Positions 3,513 through 5,556 of a stretch of 5,556 bases of DNA are shown here, piece by piece; position 1 is the first letter of the stretch; every line of letters starts with the position of its first letter. Both the position numbers and the translations under genes were made by a program. Origin of the DNA: Gammaproteobacteria bacterium (GTDB lineage: Bacteria > Pseudomonadota > Gammaproteobacteria > Xanthomonadales > Xanthomonadaceae); NCBI GenBank assembly GCA_012510865.1, contig JAAZHF010000228.1, positions 1-5,556 on the forward strand. The letters are read 5' to 3'. The notes under the pieces were generated by a model, which did no database searches, had not been told where the DNA came from, and saw only the letters and a program-made list of their open reading frames with translations.

Positions 3513-5556
3513 TCAGGTCAGTCGACCCGCAACCCACTCCGGGACCGCGGCCAGGGCTGCCTCGAGCGCGGGCCCGTCCTGCCCGCCGCCCTGCGCCATG
3601 TCGGGGCGGCCACCGCCCTTGCCCCCGACCTGCGAAGCAACGTGCGACAGCAGCTCGCCGGCCTTGATCCGGCCCAGCGCCGCGCCGCTGACCCCGGCGA
3701 CCAGGGCCGCGCGGCCCTCGCTGGCACCGGCGAGCAGGACCACCGCGTCGCCGAGCTGCTGCTTGAACCGGTCCAGGGCATCGCGCAGGGCGCGCGCGTC
3801 CAGGCCCTCGATCCGCGCGGCGAGCACCTTGATGCCGCCGACCTCGACCGCCCTGGCCGCCAGGTCCGCGGTCGCGCTGCTCACGGCGCGCGCCTTGAGC
3901 GCCTCGAGCTCCCGCTCGAGCTTCTTCTGCCGCTCGAGCAGGGCGCGCAGCTTGTCCGGGATCTCGGCGCTGGTGCCGCCCAGGAGGCGCGCCGCGTCGG
4001 ACAGCGTCTCCTCCGCGGCGGCCACGTGCTCGAGCGCGGCGCGGCCGGTCAGGGCCTCGACGCGGCGCACGCCGGCGGAGACGCCGCCCTCGGACACCAG
4101 CTTGAACAGGCCGATCTCGCCGGTGCGCGCCACGTGGGTGCCGCCGCAAAGCTCGACCGACTCACCCATCTTCACCACGCGCACGCGCTCGCCGTACTTC
4201 TCGCCGAAGAGGGCGATGGCACCGGCGTCGATCGCCTCCTGCATGCCCATCTCGCGGATCTCGACGCCGTGGTCGGCGCGGACTTCGTCGTTGACCCGCA
4301 GCTCGATGTCGCGCAGCTCCTCGGCGGTGATCGGTTCGAAGTGCGAGAAGTCGAAGCGCAGGCGGTCGGGCGCCACGAGCGAGCCCTTCTGCGCGACGTG
4401 GGTCCCCAGGCGCGCGCGCAGCGCACCGTGCAGCAGGTGGGTCGCGCTGTGGTTGAGCACGGTGGTGGCGCGGCGGGCGGCGTCGACGCGGGCATCGAGG
4501 CGGTCGCCGACCGCCAGGCTGCCGGACTGCAGGCGGCCGAGGTGGCCGTGGAACTGGCCTGCGAACTTGCGGGTGTCCTCCACGGTGAAGGTGGGGGCCG
4601 CGGGATCGGGGATCGCGGCTGTAGCCGCTCCCACCGGGGCCGCTTTCCCGGGGGCTGGCGCGACGAGGACGCCGGTGTCGCCGACCTGGCCGCCCGACTC
4701 GGCGTAGAAGGGCGTGCGGTCGAGGAACACGATGGCTTCGTCGCCGGCCTCGATGCGCTCGACCGGCAGGCCCTCGCGGAGGATGGCCACGACGGCGAGG
4801 CCGTCCGCGCGGAGCTGGTCGTAGCCGAGGAAGCCGGTCGGGGCCATCTTCGCAACCAGCTCGGCCGGAAGCGTGGTGCCGCCGCCGAACTTGCCGGCCG
4901 CGCGCGCGGTTTCCCGCTGCTGCTCCATCGCGGCCTCGAAGCCGGTGGTGTCGACGTCGAGCCCGCGCTCGCGCGCCATGTCGGCCGTGAGGTCGAGCGG
5001 GAAACCGTAGGTGTCGTACAGCCGGAAGGCGTCGGCGCCGGGGATCGTGCCCGTGCTGCGGGCGGCGACCTCGTCGAAGATGCGCATGCCGGCGTCCAGG
5101 GTCTCCGCGAAGCGCTCCTCCTCGGCCAGCAGCGCGCGCTCGACCAGGGCGCGCTTTTCGCGCAGCTCGGGATAGGCGTCGCCCATCTGCGCGTCGAGCG
5201 TCGCGACAAGCCCGTGGAAGAACGGCTGGCGCACGCCCAGCATCCAGCCGTGGCGGAGCGCGCGGCGGATGATCCGGCGCAGCACGTAGCCGCGACCCTC
5301 GTTGGAGGGCAGCACGCCGTCGACGATCAGGAAGCTGCAGGCGCGGATGTGGTCGGCGATCACGCGCAGCGACTTGTTGTCCAGGTCTTCGGTGCCGGTG
5401 AGCTTCGCCGCCTCGGCGATCAGGGCCTGGAACAGGTCGATCTCGTAGTTGTCGTGCACGCCCTGCAGCACCGCCGCAATGCGCTCCAGTCCCATGCCGG
5501 TGTCGACGCAGGGCGCCGGCAGCGGCTCGAGCCGCCCGTCGGGCTGGCGGTCGAAC
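3513..5556 (-). CDS. alaS: Alanyl-tRNA synthetase, N-terminal part cut by the window edge
   Basis: This cytoplasmic enzyme charges tRNA-Ala with alanine and hydrolyses mischarged Ser- or Gly-tRNA-Ala. The visible 680 residues run from FDRQPDGRLEPLPAPCVDTG, past an internal methionine, to a TGA stop at 3515-3513; roughly 195 residues, including class II motifs 1 and 2, lie beyond the right edge. Motif 3 is present as DTGMGLERI. Next come the tRNA-recognition region and the editing domain with its zinc ligands HSATH (4451-4437) and CGGTH (4148-4134), about 100 residues apart as in E. coli. A coiled-coil linker (LLERQKKLERELEALKAR) follows, then the C-Ala domain with GGGRPDMAQGGG close to the end. 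All key residues in the visible part are intact. An Ala/Pro-rich insertion (about APAPGKAAPVGAATAAIPDP) precedes the FTVEDT strand and is partly encoded by a REP-like palindrome. csrA follows 145 bases downstream. Confidence 0.97.
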   Translation of the reverse strand, partial: FDRQPDGRLEPLPAPCVDTGMGLERIAAVLQGVHDNYEIDLFQALIAEAAKLTGTEDLDNKSLRVIADHIRACSFLIVDGVLPSNEGRGYVLRRIIRRALRHGWMLGVRQPFFHGLVATLDAQMGDAYPELREKRALVERALLAEEERFAETLDAGMRIFDEVAARSTGTIPGADAFRLYDTYGFPLDLTADMARERGLDVDTTGFEAAMEQQRETARAAGKFGGGTTLPAELVAKMAPTGFLGYDQLRADGLAVVAILREGLPVERIEAGDEAIVFLDRTPFYAESGGQVGDTGVLVAPAPGKAAPVGAATAAIPDPAAPTFTVEDTRKFAGQFHGHLGRLQSGSLAVGDRLDARVDAARRATTVLNHSATHLLHGALRARLGTHVAQKGSLVAPDRLRFDFSHFEPITAEELRDIELRVNDEVRADHGVEIREMGMQEAIDAGAIALFGEKYGERVRVVKMGESVELCGGTHVARTGEIGLFKLVSEGGVSAGVRRVEALTGRAALEHVAAAEETLSDAARLLGGTSAEIPDKLRALLERQKKLERELEALKARAVSSATADLAARAVEVGGIKVLAARIEGLDARALRDALDRFKQQLGDAVVLLAGASEGRAALVAGVSGAALGRIKAGELLSHVASQVGGKGGGRPDMAQGGGQDGPALEAALAAVPEWVAGRLT
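4611..4634. repeat. REP-like palindrome inside the alaS reading frame
   Basis: GCGGCTGTAGCCGC (4615-4628) is a perfect 6-bp inverted repeat with a 2-base loop. It is flanked by TC on one side and TCCCAC on the other, so that read on the minus strand it begins GTGGGAGCGGCT. This is the pattern I know as a dispersed extragenic repeat in Pseudomonas and Xanthomonadaceae genomes. In alaS frame it reads VGAATAAI. Assignment to the family is from memory of the consensus, not from a genome search. Confidence 0.6.

Noticed and set aside
3361..4149. 262-codon minus-strand frame overlapping the alaS end and the csrA leader
   Set aside because: Its product is an Arg/Gly/Ala-rich low-complexity shadow in another frame of alaS.
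3448..4707. Long plus-strand frame of 419 codons across alaS
   Set aside because: It is a Ser/Arg/Ala-rich antisense shadow of the synthetase, typical of high-GC genes; alaS itself is certain.
1..5556. CRISPR array, toxin-antitoxin pair or known anti-phage system
   Set aside because: No regular repeat-spacer pattern, no paired toxin/antitoxin motifs and no nuclease, ATPase or reverse transcriptase motifs are visible in the real genes.

Overview
The window looks like a piece of a GC-rich gammaproteobacterial chromosome, most likely Xanthomonadales/Lysobacteraceae (Xanthomonas, Stenotrophomonas, Lysobacter or Luteimonas type). The order alaS, csrA, tRNA-Ser(GCT), all on the minus strand, is the usual gammaproteobacterial neighbourhood. 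The protein sequences of alaS and csrA and a REP-like GCGGCT/AGCCGC palindrome fit that group. The genus is inferred; nothing in the window proves it.

Right half (about 2999-5556, minus strand) is core chromosome: the C-terminal three quarters of alanyl-tRNA synthetase (alaS, cut by the right edge), an intergenic region with a likely csrA promoter and a csrA leader carrying GGA motifs, csrA, a probable stable-RNA promoter and a tRNA-Ser with anticodon GCT. One notable oddity is a REP-like palindrome lying in frame inside alaS, where it encodes part of an Ala/Pro-rich insertion upstream of the editing-domain zinc motif.

Left half (1-2998, plus strand) is the end of an integrated element, most likely a prophage, that abuts the 3' end of the tRNA gene. 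It holds eight tightly packed genes, all rightward: a partial unknown gene, a 33-residue membrane protein, a small LTKRE-type phage protein, a 309-residue modular protein with two four-cysteine knuckles, a small CC-motif protein, a coiled-coil protein, a phage protein with a conserved C-terminal domain, and an AlpA-type regulator/excisionase directly beside the tRNA. Starts and stops overlap at five of seven junctions (ATGA, GTGA or longer) and nearly every gene has a strong Shine-Dalgarno sequence, so they form one transcription unit.

The element operon runs head-on into the tRNA-csrA-alaS unit and no terminator is visible between them. No integrase gene lies in the window; it should be at the other end of the element or just outside. 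I see no recognisable defence system, toxin-antitoxin pair or CRISPR array. The most intriguing material is the modular, repeat-hinged accessory genes, the small repeats beside the attachment site, and the palindrome inside alaS.
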